From Odontesthes bonariensis (Eukaryota > Chordata > Actinopteri > Atheriniformes > Atherinopsidae), in assembly GCF_027942865.1 (NCBI RefSeq), contig NC_134524.1, forward strand, positions 31,948,351-32,012,350: a DNA stretch of 64,000 bases. The letters are read 5' to 3'. Under the pieces are notes generated by a model. That model did not search any database and was not told the origin of the DNA. It saw nothing but the letters and a program-made list of their open reading frames with translations. Position numbers and translations under genes: made by a program. Of the stretch, positions 1-12,479 are shown one piece after another (position 1 is the stretch's first letter; each line of letters starts with the position of its first letter).

Positions 1-304
1 TTCACGAGCTTTATTGAATGCACTCAACATAACAACATTAAAGCTGTGGGCTCAGCTGGTGGAGTCGTTATACGTTAATCTGAAGCTTGTTTGCACATCT
101 ATCTGGAGACAGATTATTAGATGAAATAGGTCTGAGATGATTCAGTTTTTCATGGACTCGGACATATTTCTGTTGCACATGCAGTAAGAGATAATATGTG
201 GTGCACACGTGTGCACATCTGCACCACCTGTCAGAAGTTGGGTTGCTATCCTCTCACATTCTGCCAGTAAACTTGAACACAGTATACTACTAATGAGCAT
301 TTAA
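1..304. other. rap1gds1 last intron, no recognised element
   Basis: This stretch lies upstream of the last rap1gds1 exon and is presumed intronic. I see no coding exon or repeat I can name. It ends in the TTAA that flanks the MITE starting at 305. Confidence 0.4.
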
Positions 305-865
305 AGGTAGGGTAGGAGATCCTGGATTTTGAGTCCAGCGAAGCTACATTTTGAAAATACACAGGTCAAAAGTTCCAACCCTTTTCTTCACTTTCCCCCC
401 GAAGCCACGCCTCTAGAGTACGTGAATGCGCAATGCTTGTTCACGAGCACGAAGGTGCACGTGCGCTGTTCTGACAGCAAGCATCGATCGTTGCCGTATT
501 TAGTATTTAGTATATGCTGACTATACGTTTAATAATGCTAGGTGCTAGCCAAGCTGGCTCTAGTTTAGCTTCCTGCCAAGCTTCTGGACGCGTAATTCGT
601 TCACGGAGCAGGGTACGCGCACAGGGGGAGGAGGGGGAGGGAGGAGCAGGTTGCAGTTTGATAGACGGCATCAGTATCCAATCATTGTGAACGGTCTGTT
701 CAGTATGATTGGATAGTGTTTTTCCTAGATTGTACGTTCTAGAGGCCACTAAAACTTTTCATTTTTGTGTCAAAACTTTTAATTAATTGGTTGCAATGGG
801 GGTGTGAAGAGTATTTCAAGCAATATGTAAAAAAATGTTCCAGAAAAAGAACCCCTACCCCACCT
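305..865. mobile_element. TTAA-flanked MITE in rap1gds1 intron
   Basis: A 561-bp element whose ends are imperfect inverted repeats: AGGTAGGGTAGGAG on the left and CTACCCCACCT on the right. TTAA lies immediately outside both ends (301-304 and 866-869), the target duplication of piggyBac/Kolobok-type transposons. The open frames inside show no transposase motif, so it is a non-autonomous element. Confidence 0.65.
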
Positions 866-1282
866 TTAATCATTCAGCATATTCCTTAACACAAAATGAC
901 TTACAAGTGATCAGAACACATTCAGGCTTCAATGAGTCCTGATCTGTACATTAAGCGTCAAATCATTGACGTTATTGCTGCTAAAAGCCAATGATTCTTG
1001 GGGTGTACTTAGTTTTTCACACACTGCTGGTACATTATGGCTTAGTTTATGATGTGATGACATGATGACGCCATGTAGCATGCCATATGTAATTATTTGA
1101 GGCTGCGTATACTGTAGTCGATGACCTGGTAAAGCCGACATGATTTTTTTGTCTTAATACGTAACTATTAACTTTCAGTGATGAAGGGTCTGCTTTCTTT
1201 TTCACATGACCTTAAATCTCCCTGTGAACCTGAGGAGAGATTAAATATGCCACTGTTGGAAAGACTTAGAGTTTGAAAACAC

Positions 1283-2796
1283 AGCCGTAGTTGTCTGGAG
1301 GCTGTAGTTGTCTGGCGGCTGTAGTTGTCTGGCGGCTGTAGTTGTCTGGCGGCTGTAGTTGTCTGGAGGCTGTAGTTGTCTGGCGGCTGTAGTTGTCTGG
1401 CGGCTGTAGTTGTTTGGCGACTGTAGTTGTCTGGCGACTGTAGTTGTCTGGAGGCTGTAGTTGTCTTGTGTAGTTGTCTGGAGGCTGTAGTTGTCTGGAG
1501 GCTGTAGTTGTCTTGTGTAGTTGTCTGGAGGCTATAGTTGTCTTGTGTAGTTGTCTGGCGGCTGTAGTTGTCTGTTGTCTGGCGGCTGTAGTTGCCTGGA
1601 GGCTGTAGTTGTCTGTTGTCTGGCGGCTGTAGTTGCCTGGAGGCTGTAGTTGCCTGTTGTCTGGTGGCTGTAGTTGCCTGGAGTCTGTAGTAGTCTGGAG
1701 GCTGTAGTTGTCTGTAGTCTGGAGACTGTAGTTGTCTGGAGACTGTAGTTGTCTGGAGGCTGTAGTTGTCTGTAGTTTGTAGTTGTCTGTAGTCTGGAGG
1801 CTGTAGTTGTCTGGCGGCTGTAGTTGTCTGTAGTCTGGAGGCTGTAGTTGTCTGGCGGCTGTAGTTGCCTTGAGGCTGTAGTTGCCTGGAGGCTGTAGTT
1901 GTCTGGCGGCTGTAGTTGCCTGGAGGCTGTAGTTGTCTGGAGGCTGTAGTTGCCTGGACGCTGTAGTTGCCTGGACGCTGTAGTTGCCTGGAGGCTGTAA
2001 TTGTCAGGAGGCTGTAATTGTCAGGAGGCTGTAGTTGCCTGGAGGCTGTAGTTGTCTGGAGGCTGTAGTTGCCTGGAGGCTGTAGTTGCCTGTAGTCTGG
2101 ATGCTGTAGTTGCCTGGAGGCTGTAGTTGCCTGGCGGCTGTAGTTGCCTGGCGGCTGTAGTTGCCTGGCGGCTGTAGTTGCCTGGCGGCTGTAGTTGTCT
2201 GGAGACTGTAGTTGCCTGGCGGCTGTAGTTGTCTGGAGGCTGTAGTTGCCTGTAGTCTGGATGCTGTAGTTGTCTGGCGGCTGTAGTTGTCTCGAGGCTG
2301 TAGTTGCCTGGCGGCTTTAGTTGTCTGGAGGCTGTAGTTGCCTGTAGTTGTCTGGCGGCTGTAGTTGTCTGGCGGCTGTAGTTGTCTGGCGGCTGTAGTT
2401 GTCTCGAGGCTGTAGTTTCCTGGAGGCTGTAGTTGCCTGGCGGCTGTAGTTGCCTGGCGGCTGTAGTTGCCTGGAGGCTGTAGTTGCCTGGAGGTTGTAG
2501 TTGCCTGGCGGCTGTAGTTGCCTGGAGGCTGTAGTTGCCTGGAGGTTGTGGTTGCCTGGAGGCTGTAGTTGTCTGGCGGCTGTAGTTGTCTGGCGGCTGT
2601 AGTTGCCTGGAGGTTGTAGTTGCCTGGAGGCTGTAGTTGCCTGGAGGCTGTAGTTGCCTGGAGGTTGTAGTTGCCTGGAGGTTGTAGTTGCCTGGAGGCT
2701 GTAGTTGCCTGGCGGCTGTAGTTGTCTGGCGGCTGTAGTTGCCTGGAGGCTGTAGTTGCCTGGAGGCTGTAGTTGCCTGGTGGCTGTAGTTGTTGC
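1283..2796. repeat. 17-bp minisatellite, about 1.5 kb
   Basis: A tandem array of a 17-bp unit of the form GGCTGTAGTTGCCTGGA, with variants (TCTGG for CCTGG, GCGG for GAGG) and some shortened units. Length divided by 17 gives roughly 85-90 units. Three units make 51 bp, or 17 codons, and no stop occurs in the minus-strand frames, so long Q/T/S/P/N-rich frames open by chance. It sits in the last rap1gds1 intron, about 200 bp before the final acceptor. Confidence 0.95.
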
Positions 2797-2990
2797 CAGA
2801 GGGGCTGCAATGAAATAATAACCCAGGATACAAAATGTCCATTTCATTTGGCACATTCAAACCAGACCTCTGCAACTGGCAGAGCTGATAGAATGTGAAT
2901 ATGTGAATGAAAACCGTATTTAAGTATATTTTGACCCATATTTTGTGTCCATATTTTGGTTTTCCTGACACTTTTCCATCTCTTTTTCAG

Positions 2991-3118
2991 AACCTCTTCA
3001 CAAAGAGGTGCAGAGCCTGGCATTCATCGATGTGGTGTCCAAGCTGAGGGCTCACGAGAACAAGACCGTATCACACCAGGCATCGCTCACAGAGCAGCGA
3101 CTAACTGCCCAGAGCTAA
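2991..3118 (+). CDS. rap1gds1: rap1gds1 last coding exon (SmgGDS C-terminus)
   Basis: This is the terminal coding exon of the armadillo-repeat protein RAP1GDS1/SmgGDS, a cytosolic chaperone and exchange factor for small GTPases with polybasic tails such as Rap1 and RhoA. A pyrimidine-rich tract ending in TTTTTCAG at 2990 is the acceptor. The first two bases (AA) complete a split codon; then 41 codons run to TAA at 3116-3118. The peptide contains HKEVQSLAFIDVVSKLR and ends SLTEQRLTAQS, which I recognise as the conserved tail of vertebrate RAP1GDS1. All other exons lie upstream of the window. The identity is supported by the convergent neighbour tspan5, since the two genes are also adjacent and convergent in human 4q23. 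Confidence 0.85.
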
Positions 3119-3850
3119 ATGACAATCCCAACCACACCCACCCACCCAAATGCCTGTCTGACCACCTAATCACCCAGTTGAAACCTCATGACTGCTCTTC
3201 CCTGTGCCCCATCGTCATGTGCCAAGGTACCACATCACGTTAACTGCCAGCCCGACGTACAGCCATCTCTGTCATTGACTCAACACCCCACCTACATCTA
3301 CCAGGCTTAGACTGATGTGCAACACTATGGGCTTAAATTTAAATCATGAATTTTGAGTGTTTTTTTTCGATGAAGTTTTTCTTCTTTTTTTTTTTTTTAA
3401 TCACTCGAAAAAGCCTCTGAAACTGTTTTTCCACACCATGGGACACCTCTCCTTTTGAAAGCCATAAAAACTAGATTTATTTAAGGTGGGTTAGCAGGTC
3501 CTTAAGGCAGGGTGAGGCAGGCTTCATTTCAGGCTTTACAGACTGGCATCCCTATTGTGATCCCTATCAAATGCACAATAGACTGATTTGAAACCCTCCC
3601 AGTCTCTTTACTGAAATGTACATCAGTCTAAACCTAGTCCCCACCTCTACTTGTGCATGTAACTGCTGCCACAGGTCGCTCCATGGAGCTGGGGCACCAT
3701 CAACGTCCTGACGCAATAGATTAAGAGACAAAACTTTTAAGACCATAGCTGTGACACCATCCGACGGTAACCCACCAGTGAAAAAATGTGCACAAAAGAC
3801 ACCAAAAAACATCCTATTGTGACACTTTTTGGAAAAAATAAAAATAAAAA
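3119..3850 (+). other. probable rap1gds1 3' UTR
   Basis: Sequence following the rap1gds1 stop. It is non-coding, with T-rich runs near 3360-3405. The first clear AATAAA-type signals are the overlapping ones in the A-rich stretch at about 3834-3850, so a transcript end near 3850-3880 is plausible. The extent is inferred only. Confidence 0.4.
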
Positions 3851-3879
3851 AAGGGGAAAAAATGCAGCCATCCATGATG

Positions 3880-6800
3880 TGCCCAGTCATGTCCATGTAG
3901 CTTGAGTATAAACTGACTAGAACCTGTGCATGTTTTTGTCCTGTTGAAGCTGTGACGGTTTTACCCCCACCCCACCGCCTGCCCACTTCTCTACTCACAC
4001 CTCAAGTCTTTTTTTTGCACTTGTTCTTTAAGACTTGGATTTAGAGATTTTAGCTTTTTAACTCCACAGATGTCCAGACACATTCCCCTGATCCAGAAGG
4101 TGTACAGTGAAAGTTGGGACCCCACAAATGTCCAACCCATTGCTGAAACGGTTCCCTGTAAGAGGCAGATGTAGTGGAGAAGAGATCAGTAGTTATTCAA
4201 GTCAACCTCAAGTCTAGCTTGAGAAAATGTCAAAGTGGCCAATTGGAAGTGTGCCTTTCCCAGTCCAGATATCATAGTAGATATGTTTGACCATCACCAG
4301 AGACGCACAACTCTGCTGGAGCTCTTAGCCTTGATCCAGGACCATCGTACACCCTGTTGGGGTCTTGCATTGATGTTTCCTAGTAGTTTCACAACAGATG
4401 TTATTGTATGAATGTTTGAAACACACACTTACCAGACATTAGCAAATCCTCTGACTTCATTTAAGGATGCTGGGAAAAGAATAGCAACAGCAAACAGATT
4501 TAACTTTGACCAAGAAAGGCCTCTTCCATTAAAACAAACACACACCGTTTAAAATGAAAGGTGGCACTGGAATTAAAGGGAGCGTTCTTAGTTTGACTAA
4601 ATGTTTGCTGTTAGCTTTGCTTTGAGTTGCTGAGGAAACCACCAGTCCAGTCAGTGCATTACGGTTCCAAAGTAAATCAATTTAGCCAAATCTCTGTGTA
4701 AAGGGATTTTATTTATAGAACTGTTCGCAAAATCAAAGAAAAATACTTTTGATTATTTTAGATGGGCAGAATATTGTTGAGAAAACTATAAAGAGCAGTG
4801 CCCTCTCCCCCAAACTAACAGTGCAGTTTCTGCGGAGGACAGCTTCTTCTTCATGTAGGACACGGTTCTCCTGGTCAGAGATGCGTGCCAACGTGCACGT
4901 GTGAGCATGTCCCATACTGTGCCGACACTCTGTGTGTTCCTTGGTCTGGGCCCACACTTTTTTTAGGAATGAATGATTATTTATCATGACTTGTGATCTA
5001 CTTAAGACACATGCCAGTGGAGATGTATCCATAGTAACTGCGTAAAATACTATAAACATAAATGTTTGTTGTAAATGTCATGACTTGTACATTTGGAGGA
5101 CTCAGCAGATAATTAAAAGATGATAGCTGGTGATGACTGGCGTCTTTTCTTGTGTGCATCGCTTCCATCTGTGAATGAGATCGGAGTTTCCCCCTTTGGT
5201 ATCAGTTAACCGTCAGTATTCCTGGGTAAGTCTCTCCACATCTATATTTTGGAAGTTGATCCCGTTCTTCCTGGCAGATGCCAAAGGGAAAAAGACCACA
5301 ACAAGCAGCATATTTGTCACCTTTTATTAATTCATTTTACTTGATATTAAAATCAGTCAAATTTAACAGGACATGAGACAAGGAAATGAGGAGGTAGTTA
5401 CTTTACAATGTTTGAGGGATATACAGTGATTAATTAAACGGTCAGTGAATGTGAAACCGGTTGTGACGAGTGAGAGGCCTACACACGGTAGGACAGCAGA
5501 ACGCCTCTTTGGATCATTTTACAGTCTCCAAACCCCCAAAAAGTGACCAATTACCTTCAGTGGTACTGAATGTTTTAGGTACTGAATGCGTAAGAAAACC
5601 AGATTAAAAATGTACAATAAATATTTAGAATCAAAAACAGTGTTTTATCCCTTTTTAAGTAGCTTAACTCTTTCTCCTGAGTTCCAGACAGATGAAACAC
5701 GCTTTACAACAACCACCGTCGCTTGAAAAAATACTGCAAATACTTTGCTACAAATGCATGCTTTGAGCATATCTTCACTTTAAACCTTCAAAAAGAAACG
5801 CATAGAAAAATCTCCACAGTAACACTTCTCTTAATAAGCACAATGTTTCTCATTCACTGTTGTGGAGTGATCTGAGTAAAAGTACACATGGTGGACAACA
5901 ACTGGGGTGCCAGGTTTGTTTTCATTCGAGTGCAGAAACGCTGTGAATGAAGCATTAAACTTGGTCTCTTTACCAATCGGCTCCTCTGGTGACCCTCTGT
6001 CCAACTTTTCCCAAACTTCACTGAAGTTTCTCAGTAATAACGTCAGCTCCTTGGCAAATGTGATAATTCCAGAATTATGTGAAATGACACGGGTGGGGTG
6101 GGGGGGTTATAGCAACATACATATTTTGTGGTTACTGTTGAATGGGAACTCAAACACACTTCATGTACATTTTCAAAAAGAAGAGGAATTACAGGTGACT
6201 TTCCAACCCTTCAGGGCCTTAATAACTAGAAATATTAAAACATAAGTGATGTAGTGCGGTCAGGACTTAGTACCCAAGTTTTTTTTTTTAGTTTTGTTTG
6301 AACAGAATTTTCTTTACCCATTTACTCTTATATCCACACTAAAGAAACAAAATCCTTTTGGGTGGATTTTCCTGTCTCCATGAAACTCTTGCTTACATGA
6401 TAACGCAGGATCAGACCGAATCGTTGGTACAATCACTCCATTCAGCCCCTGAAGGGAGAGCTTTGTTGGGCGTTTCAGGAACAACACTCCTGTTCCGTGG
6501 TGGTGGTTTTGGTCTGTGTGTAGGTTTGCTTCCAGGACAAAAAAGAACCTCCAGTTCCTGCTTTAGCCTCACGTTGCTGTTCAGAGGAACGGATTTACAC
6601 CTTTGTTTTAAAAGTTTAATTGCTTTCCAGGTTGGAATCTAAGAATCTGTGTCTTTAAAGGAGGGGCTTTAAATGTCAGACCCGTTGTCCAGACAAAGAA
6701 GCCTGTGCTTGGATAAAAATAGGTTTGAATGATCGAATCAAAGAAAAAACTACTGATGTTTTAATCTTTAGTGTGACAAGACACATTTTAGTTGGTACCA

Positions 6801-8361
6801 AAAATAGAACCAAAGGGTACTATTACAACATCAAACTTTTGTAGCACACAGTGCGGTTACAATGTGGTGAAAGTTTGGTCAGTAACACTAGAGTCTACAA
6901 CATTAGCTCATTAACTACCATTAGTACAGTAAGTATGCTAAATAATGAATTCAGTTACAATAAAGTGGACTGCAGAACACTGTACTTGTAATGAACTTGC
7001 TAACTTTCTCCTTAAAGTGCATTGAGATGATGTTTGTTGCCACATAAACACACTGCGATGAAGTGTTGGATCTGTGTCTGGAGAAGCTGAAGCTCATCTC
7101 TTCGATCACCTGCAGAAATATTCCTACGGCTGCTGGGCAGAGGGAGATTCAGGGTAATGGAACCACATAAAGGATTCTCTGTAGATTCTGCTGAGATGAA
7201 GCAGATGGAATTTTTTTGTGTAGCTGAATTGAGCTATAACTCACTATTTTTTCCTCTTTTGCATTCTACAGAAGCACCAACCTACACAAGCAGTGGAAAG
7301 GTACATGAAGCGAGCACTTAACTTTGAAAAATGGACACTTTAGTTCTTTTGTTTACTCCATAATTCAGTCTATGGTGGGCTTCAGCGATGAGCCGTTACT
7401 TCCAAAGTGAAAAATATGAATCTAATATCAAAAAGATGTATCAAAACTCCTAATCTCTACATGTAGCTATCAAAACTGGAGCGCGGCAATGATCTGCCTG
7501 TTGGTCGGTGATTTAACATCGTGGTCTGCCATTTTTGTTTTCACAGTAGTCACACGCAGTGCTTATATACAGAGCATTTCACAGATTAGTGCCTTGAAAA
7601 ATGGTGCTGGTTCAGTGTAGGGAATGGGGCAGGTGATCAGTGACGCTCGCTGAGCTCTCCCTGATCGTGTTCAGGCAGGCCGCTTTAAAGATGGAGCTGA
7701 ATTAAAAAAGACAGAAATAAAGAGTGAATTATTGTGTGATCCTGTCGGCCTTTTCATCTCAGGCGAAATTTCATTAGAACACGAGATTACCTGTTAGAAT
7801 AGAAATGCTGTCTCTGGATTAGGTAAAGAAACTGAAAGAGAAGACACAGAGAGGAGTTTGTTAAGTAGACAAAACAAAAATCAGTAAATCATCATATTAC
7901 TGACATGGCCCTAACCCCTGTGCTCTGCACTGTTAGCCAGGACAAAAAAAGGTGAGGGATGAGGGTTAGCTTTGGAAGGCTAAGGGGAGAGCTGTCTGCA
8001 GAGGTCAGCACTAAAGGTTTGAGAGAACAGACTGCAGAAGGAATGCAAGTCAGAGCAGCGCAAACACTGGACAGTCACAGTGTGCAGGCAGAGGAAGAAA
8101 GAGAGGGCTGTTTAGGTCACATGACTCCAGGGCTTATTAATGCAAACTACCCCAACCTTGTAGCTCAGACAGCATGTAGGAGGATCAGTGGCATGCAGTC
8201 ACACTTCGGTCGGTGGTTCAGCTGATCTCTAAACGGTTCCTATTAAACATGTAGCTATGTGGTCATTCTCCTTATCAAACACAGCACTGACGTGACGGAT
8301 TCACTTTAATCTCGGAACTTTTTGGAGAAAAAACGTAGTTCTTAACTTGTAGTGGTAAGAT
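3880..8361. other. intergenic between convergent genes, no gene recognised
   Basis: About 4.5 kb with only short open frames (the longest near 110 codons at 5907-6245 and 4733-5059), none with recognisable domains, good codon pattern or paired splice sites. It may include distal 3' UTR of rap1gds1 or tspan5. AATAAA-like signals exist on both strands, for example near 5614 (+) and 5325 (-). Confidence 0.4.
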
Positions 8362-8369
8362 ATGCTTAT

Positions 8370-8841
8370 TAGGGGTGGGCGAAAAAAATCGATTCATGTA
8401 CATATCGCAATTTTTAAAAGGATGATTTTAAAAATCGATTTTTCTCCCCTGAATCGATTATATTACGTCATATCCGTGTCCAGAAAAACTTCATCATTTC
8501 ATTACATTAAGCTAGCGCACATTTGTGCTGTGTGGACATTTCAATTCATTTTGTAACTGTAAACTTTAAAAACTGCTGTACATGTTAAGTACCTCTTTTT
8601 GTCTGAGTTGAAATAAATGTCAGCTGCTGGACTGACTGACACAGACTGATGTGCATCGTTTATGGGAACGATATTCATTCTAGGAGTGTATGATTCAACT
8701 TGTTTGTTTTTTAATGAAGAAGAAAATTGCATTTAGATTATATCGAATCGCAACACTTGTAGAATCGCAATTATCAAGAATTGTGATACAAATTGAATCA
8801 GCACCTTAGAATCGTGATCAAAGCATATCGTCCCTCCCCTA
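8370..8841. mobile_element. hAT-type MITE with 8-bp TSD
   Basis: A 472-bp non-autonomous element beginning TAGGGGTGGGCGA and ending TCGTCCCTCCCCTA. It is flanked by perfect 8-bp duplications ATGCTTAT (8362-8369 and 8842-8849), diagnostic of hAT integration. The interior is rich in AATCG and ATCGAT words. The element at 17113-19582 belongs to the same family in the opposite orientation. Confidence 0.85.
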
Positions 8842-8849
8842 ATGCTTAT

Positions 8850-9647
8850 TGTTAGGTTATAACTGAGATGTGGTTTTAGAGGCTGATCCTACAGTCGATG
8901 CTTAAAAACATGTTTGCTAAGGTTAGTAGAGTTAAGCAGGAACCTCACGACATGGCTTGTAAATGAAACAGGGACTCCCAACTGCCCAAAAATTCAGCAA
9001 TGACAGTGAAGGAATGGCTGCAACATCCAAGTAACATCCCAGAGCTTTGGATTTGTACTGGAAGTCTAATGAGGGCCCCTCATATTATATCTCTAAGCAA
9101 CATCGCATCTGTTACAGCGGCGACTAACTTCTTGTCTGTAGTTAATGTGGTAAATATTTCGACTTTCCCATTCCAAAGAAAAGAATGGCAGTCATTCATT
9201 CAGCTGCTGCAGCGACTACACAGACAGAAAGCTGCCTGCGAGCACATGGTTGCATAGCTCAACCGCTCACCAGAAGCGCTAACAATGTGAACGTTTTACA
9301 CAGATACATGTGATAAATGGGATGAAACATTGGCTAAAAATGAACTTTTATTCAATGTCTTCAACTAAACATTGAAAAAAACTGAATTTTTCTTTTTTTT
9401 TTTTTTTGAATTTGAATTTGAACCTATGTTGTTATGTTTGAGATGCCTTTCAACCCAAACGTGCACAGTGGGGTATGATATGAACACGAACAGGTCGAAC
9501 CTGTAATCACATGTGCGCAAACATTAGCATTTTGCATCTCAAGCGCTGCAACCGTCCCTTCAACCGTCCCTTCAACCGTGGCTGCTTTAACTTCCTCCTT
9601 TCTATTCAGAGCAGACTGCAAAGATGTAAAATACCACAACACCCTTT
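8850..9647. other. intergenic, nothing recognised
   Basis: No gene or repeat I can name. The open frames at 9000-9257 and 9424-9642 lack family motifs. A T-rich run lies near 9390-9407. Confidence 0.35.
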
Positions 9648-10046
9648 ACGGTGGCCCAGAAGGGTCAACGCAGGGTCATACTACTGTTGGTTTCCTGAGC
9701 TAGGAAATTGTTTTTGAATTAGCTCTATATGAATGAATTGGATTATTTTGTAAATAATTATGATTACAATGAATTGAATTCCAATTGGCTTGAATTGGAT
9801 TTTATTATTTAAGTGCTTTGAGATGACATTTTTTGTATGTGGCGCTATATAAATAAAACTGAATTGAATTGAATTGAATTGAATTGAAAACGCCACAACA
9901 CGACACATACACCACAACGTAAATGAGCAATGTTGCCCACTGTGTTGTGTTTTATGTAAGGCATAACGGAGAGTTAGGAGTTTGGTTGCTGCTCACAGTC
10001 GTTGTGGCGTAAGTGTTGTGTTGTGTTGACCCTTCTGGGCCACCGT
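9648..10046. mobile_element. TIR element containing an L2 3' end
   Basis: Inverted ends ACGGTGGCCCAGAAGGGTCA (left) and its near-exact complement ending CTTCTGGGCCACCGT (right) bracket 399 bp. An L2-type LINE 3' end (9681-9887) lies inside, so the LINE inserted into an older MITE. No TSD is clear. No transposase is encoded. Confidence 0.65.
9681..9887 (+). mobile_element. L2 LINE 3' end, 5'-truncated
   Basis: Contains the 3'-terminal block shared by several copies in this window: TTGAATTAGCTCTATATGAA-like sequence, GGCGCTATATAAATAAA and a terminal array of GAATT pentamers. The same end terminates the copies near 29.8, 32.5, 46.2 and 57.5 kb (the last on the minus strand). This copy holds only about 200 bp. 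Confidence 0.8.
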
Positions 10047-11290
10047 ATGGTGCTATTGCTGCAACTGGGAAGCATAACTATCGACATGAACAATGTTAGC
10101 ATTGCAGTGTGGGTAGTGCAGTCTAGCATAGCACCACATAGTTCTGGAGTAATTAACACAACACAGACCAACACTGAACTTTTTCTGTGTAATATTTATA
10201 GACCTTTACATTCAAACCACATTTTGAGCATTATGAGACACTGTGCTATGTCTTAGCTTTAATAAACATTAGCTTAGGAGTCCATTTTTAATCTTGCTCT
10301 GCCTTTGTCTGCATAGGGATTCAGGCTGTGTGCTAAAGGAATTACTTGAGGCAACCAGTTTGTGTTGGATGAAAATTCTTTACAAATTTGAAAATCAAAT
10401 TTACATCAACACGTTACTTCATAACATTCCACTAACTCCTTTCTCTAATCAGCTACAGTAGCTAGCACAATCAGATGGTACAACAGGAAATGCTGCATGG
10501 AGAGCAAGGAAAGCCAGCTTTTAGTTGTGAATCTGAACTGAAAGTATGGCGTCCGCTGAATGATAACAGCTTAAACATTAGGCAGCGGTTCCATGTTGCA
10601 TGTACAGTCACAGTGCTGCAAAGCAATTTCACTAGAACTTTCACTTAAATCTGTTCTTTAACTTATAAAATGAAACTACAATTTTTGGACTCGTGCCAAT
10701 TTTGGGGCGTGCTTCTGCCTCCACACAACACTCCATAGGATGGAATAAAATCCAAACAGCTCCACATTTGGAAGTATGGGAGAGCACAACACCAAACAGA
10801 TCACACAGAGGAATGGTCAACACAAAACAAATGACCCAATGGATCCATCACACCCACCAGCTACAAACACACATACATTCTGTTTGTGTGTCTCATGAGT
10901 AGTAAGCCGATGATTTCTTGCTGGAGTGAGGTGGGAGTCGACGCATGAAGAGGGGGGGGGGCACCCTGATGAAGCATGGAGGAGGAAGAATGAGGGGTGA
11001 GGTGAGTTTTGGCATGATAATGGTAACGTTCAATAAGCCTTCTCCCTGTAACACTCAGCCTGGGAGTGACTGCTGATAGAATTTCTTTATTTTCCAGAAT
11101 ATTCTCCTTGTCTTTTCCTACAGCTTTAATTTTTTCTGTCTTCTATCACTTTAAAGGAAACATTATTCAAACCCAAAATCTACATCATTTCAAGAATTTT
11201 GAATGGTCAGTTTGTAACATTGTGATTGTTACTATCTTGACACTTTAAGTGCCCAACGAGGATCTTATAGCATATGTGCCTGAGCAAACA
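10047..11290. other. intergenic, nothing recognised
   Basis: No coding exon or known repeat identified. The short open frames at 10641-10902 overlap on opposite strands and lack domains. Confidence 0.35.
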
Positions 11291-11299
11291 TGATATCAA

Positions 11300-11860
11300 T
11301 ATGCTGCTTCTGCAATCAGGGTCATTTGTGTGAGGTACAGGTCAAATTCTTACAGGATAACTATCAAGCAATACTGGATTCTTCGCAATGGCAAGGCAGT
11401 ATTGGGGTTTCCATCATTTCTTTGAACTGTTTCCTTCTTCAGATTCTAAGATTGTCAGTTCAACTGTCTGTACTTAAGTCCAAATTATTAAGAGATGGAG
11501 CCACTCTGGAATTTGTTTGGATCTGGAAGAAGACCCAGAGGAAATTAGTTTGGGTGCTCAGGAATGATCCACGGACCGCCACGGCCCAGGTCTGCCATCA
11601 ACAGCCACATCAGTTTTACCGCCTCGTGTCAAACGGGCCGTGCATTCCTACGGACTCCTCAGGTGTCCACCATGAGATAAGCCCCTGCTCTGAGATCAGG
11701 ACCACGAGCTCGACTAAATGAACAGCGTTACTGTCTCTTTGGAGGCCAGGCTGTCGACCCCTGGAACACTGTATCAACTGTCAGTCATGGTGGTGGCAGC
11801 ATCATCCTCGGGGGCTGTTTTTTGCCAGTAAAACTGGTTGATTGTATAAAAAGGATTTAG
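11300..11860 (+). pseudogene. degenerate Tc1/mariner transposase
   Basis: Translated pieces include PRTATAQVCHQ-like helix-turn-helix remnants near 11570 and SHGGGSIILGGCF near 11785, the counterpart of the Tc1 motif HGGGSIMVWGCF. The frame is broken repeatedly and no complete DDE triad is visible. An old, dead copy in the rap1gds1-tspan5 intergenic region. Confidence 0.6.
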
Positions 11861-12479
11861 ACGTGGAAGAGGAAGACTACTGTATTATTATTGAGTATAA
11901 TCAAAAACTATCAGTTAAATGACTGACACCTAAACACAAATAAAAGTGGTGTCCATACCAAGAAACCAACTAATTTAATAGAGCTCTTCTAATTTTGCCA
12001 AGAGAGTTCTGGCAGCTCTTTGTTGATGGAAAGGCTCTATTCATGGTGCAGGTTGCTAAGAATCATTGGACCTCAGTCACCAACAGTTCTTATGAACCAC
12101 TTTATTCTTATGTCCTACTTTTGCACTTTTTGAGAAGATGGATGTTTTCTCATCCAGATTCTAAGAAACAATGCTACGCACACCTGTTGCCTCTGTGTTG
12201 TTGTCTGTTGTGCATTCTATTAAAATACCAGAATAAAATTACAGTAATATATTTGTCAGATTTTTTTTTTTTATAACTTGGTCATTTACAAAGCATTTTG
12301 TTAGTTCAAAATAAATGAACTAATCCCTAAATGACATTAAGTTATTTGGAAACAGCGTCATCAATCCACCCTTTTTAGAAGCCAAAGTGGCCTTTCTTCC
12401 TCCCAGGCCTGCTCACAACATATTTACTGTTACTGTAAGATACTGCAGATTGGCTCCTACAGAGGGATGAATCCTTCAT

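Noticed and set aside
1283..2796. CRISPR-like regular repeat
   Set aside because: The 17-bp units are contiguous without spacers, in a vertebrate intron; it is a minisatellite.
2004..2971. Long minus-strand open frames (268, 316 and 179 codons)
   Set aside because: They are translations of the 17-bp minisatellite in different registers, with no start context, domain or splice support.
3567..3998. 143-codon minus-strand frame
   Set aside because: Overlaps probable rap1gds1 3' UTR and an A-rich run read as F/I/K residues; no domain.
5260..5290. Possible alternative tspan5 last exon (minus strand reads FGIC)
   Set aside because: The real last exon is at 15174-15109 with correct phase and the full [10 protein letters not shown] ending; the match here breaks at once.
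7262..7303. Mini-exon between a TTCTACAG acceptor and a GTACAT donor
   Set aside because: About 30 bases without a partner exon or recognisable peptide; splice-like signals this short occur by chance.
11290..11721. 143-codon plus-strand frame as a host gene
   Set aside because: Contains decayed Tc1-type motifs and is followed by a GGGSIILGGCF transposase segment in another frame.
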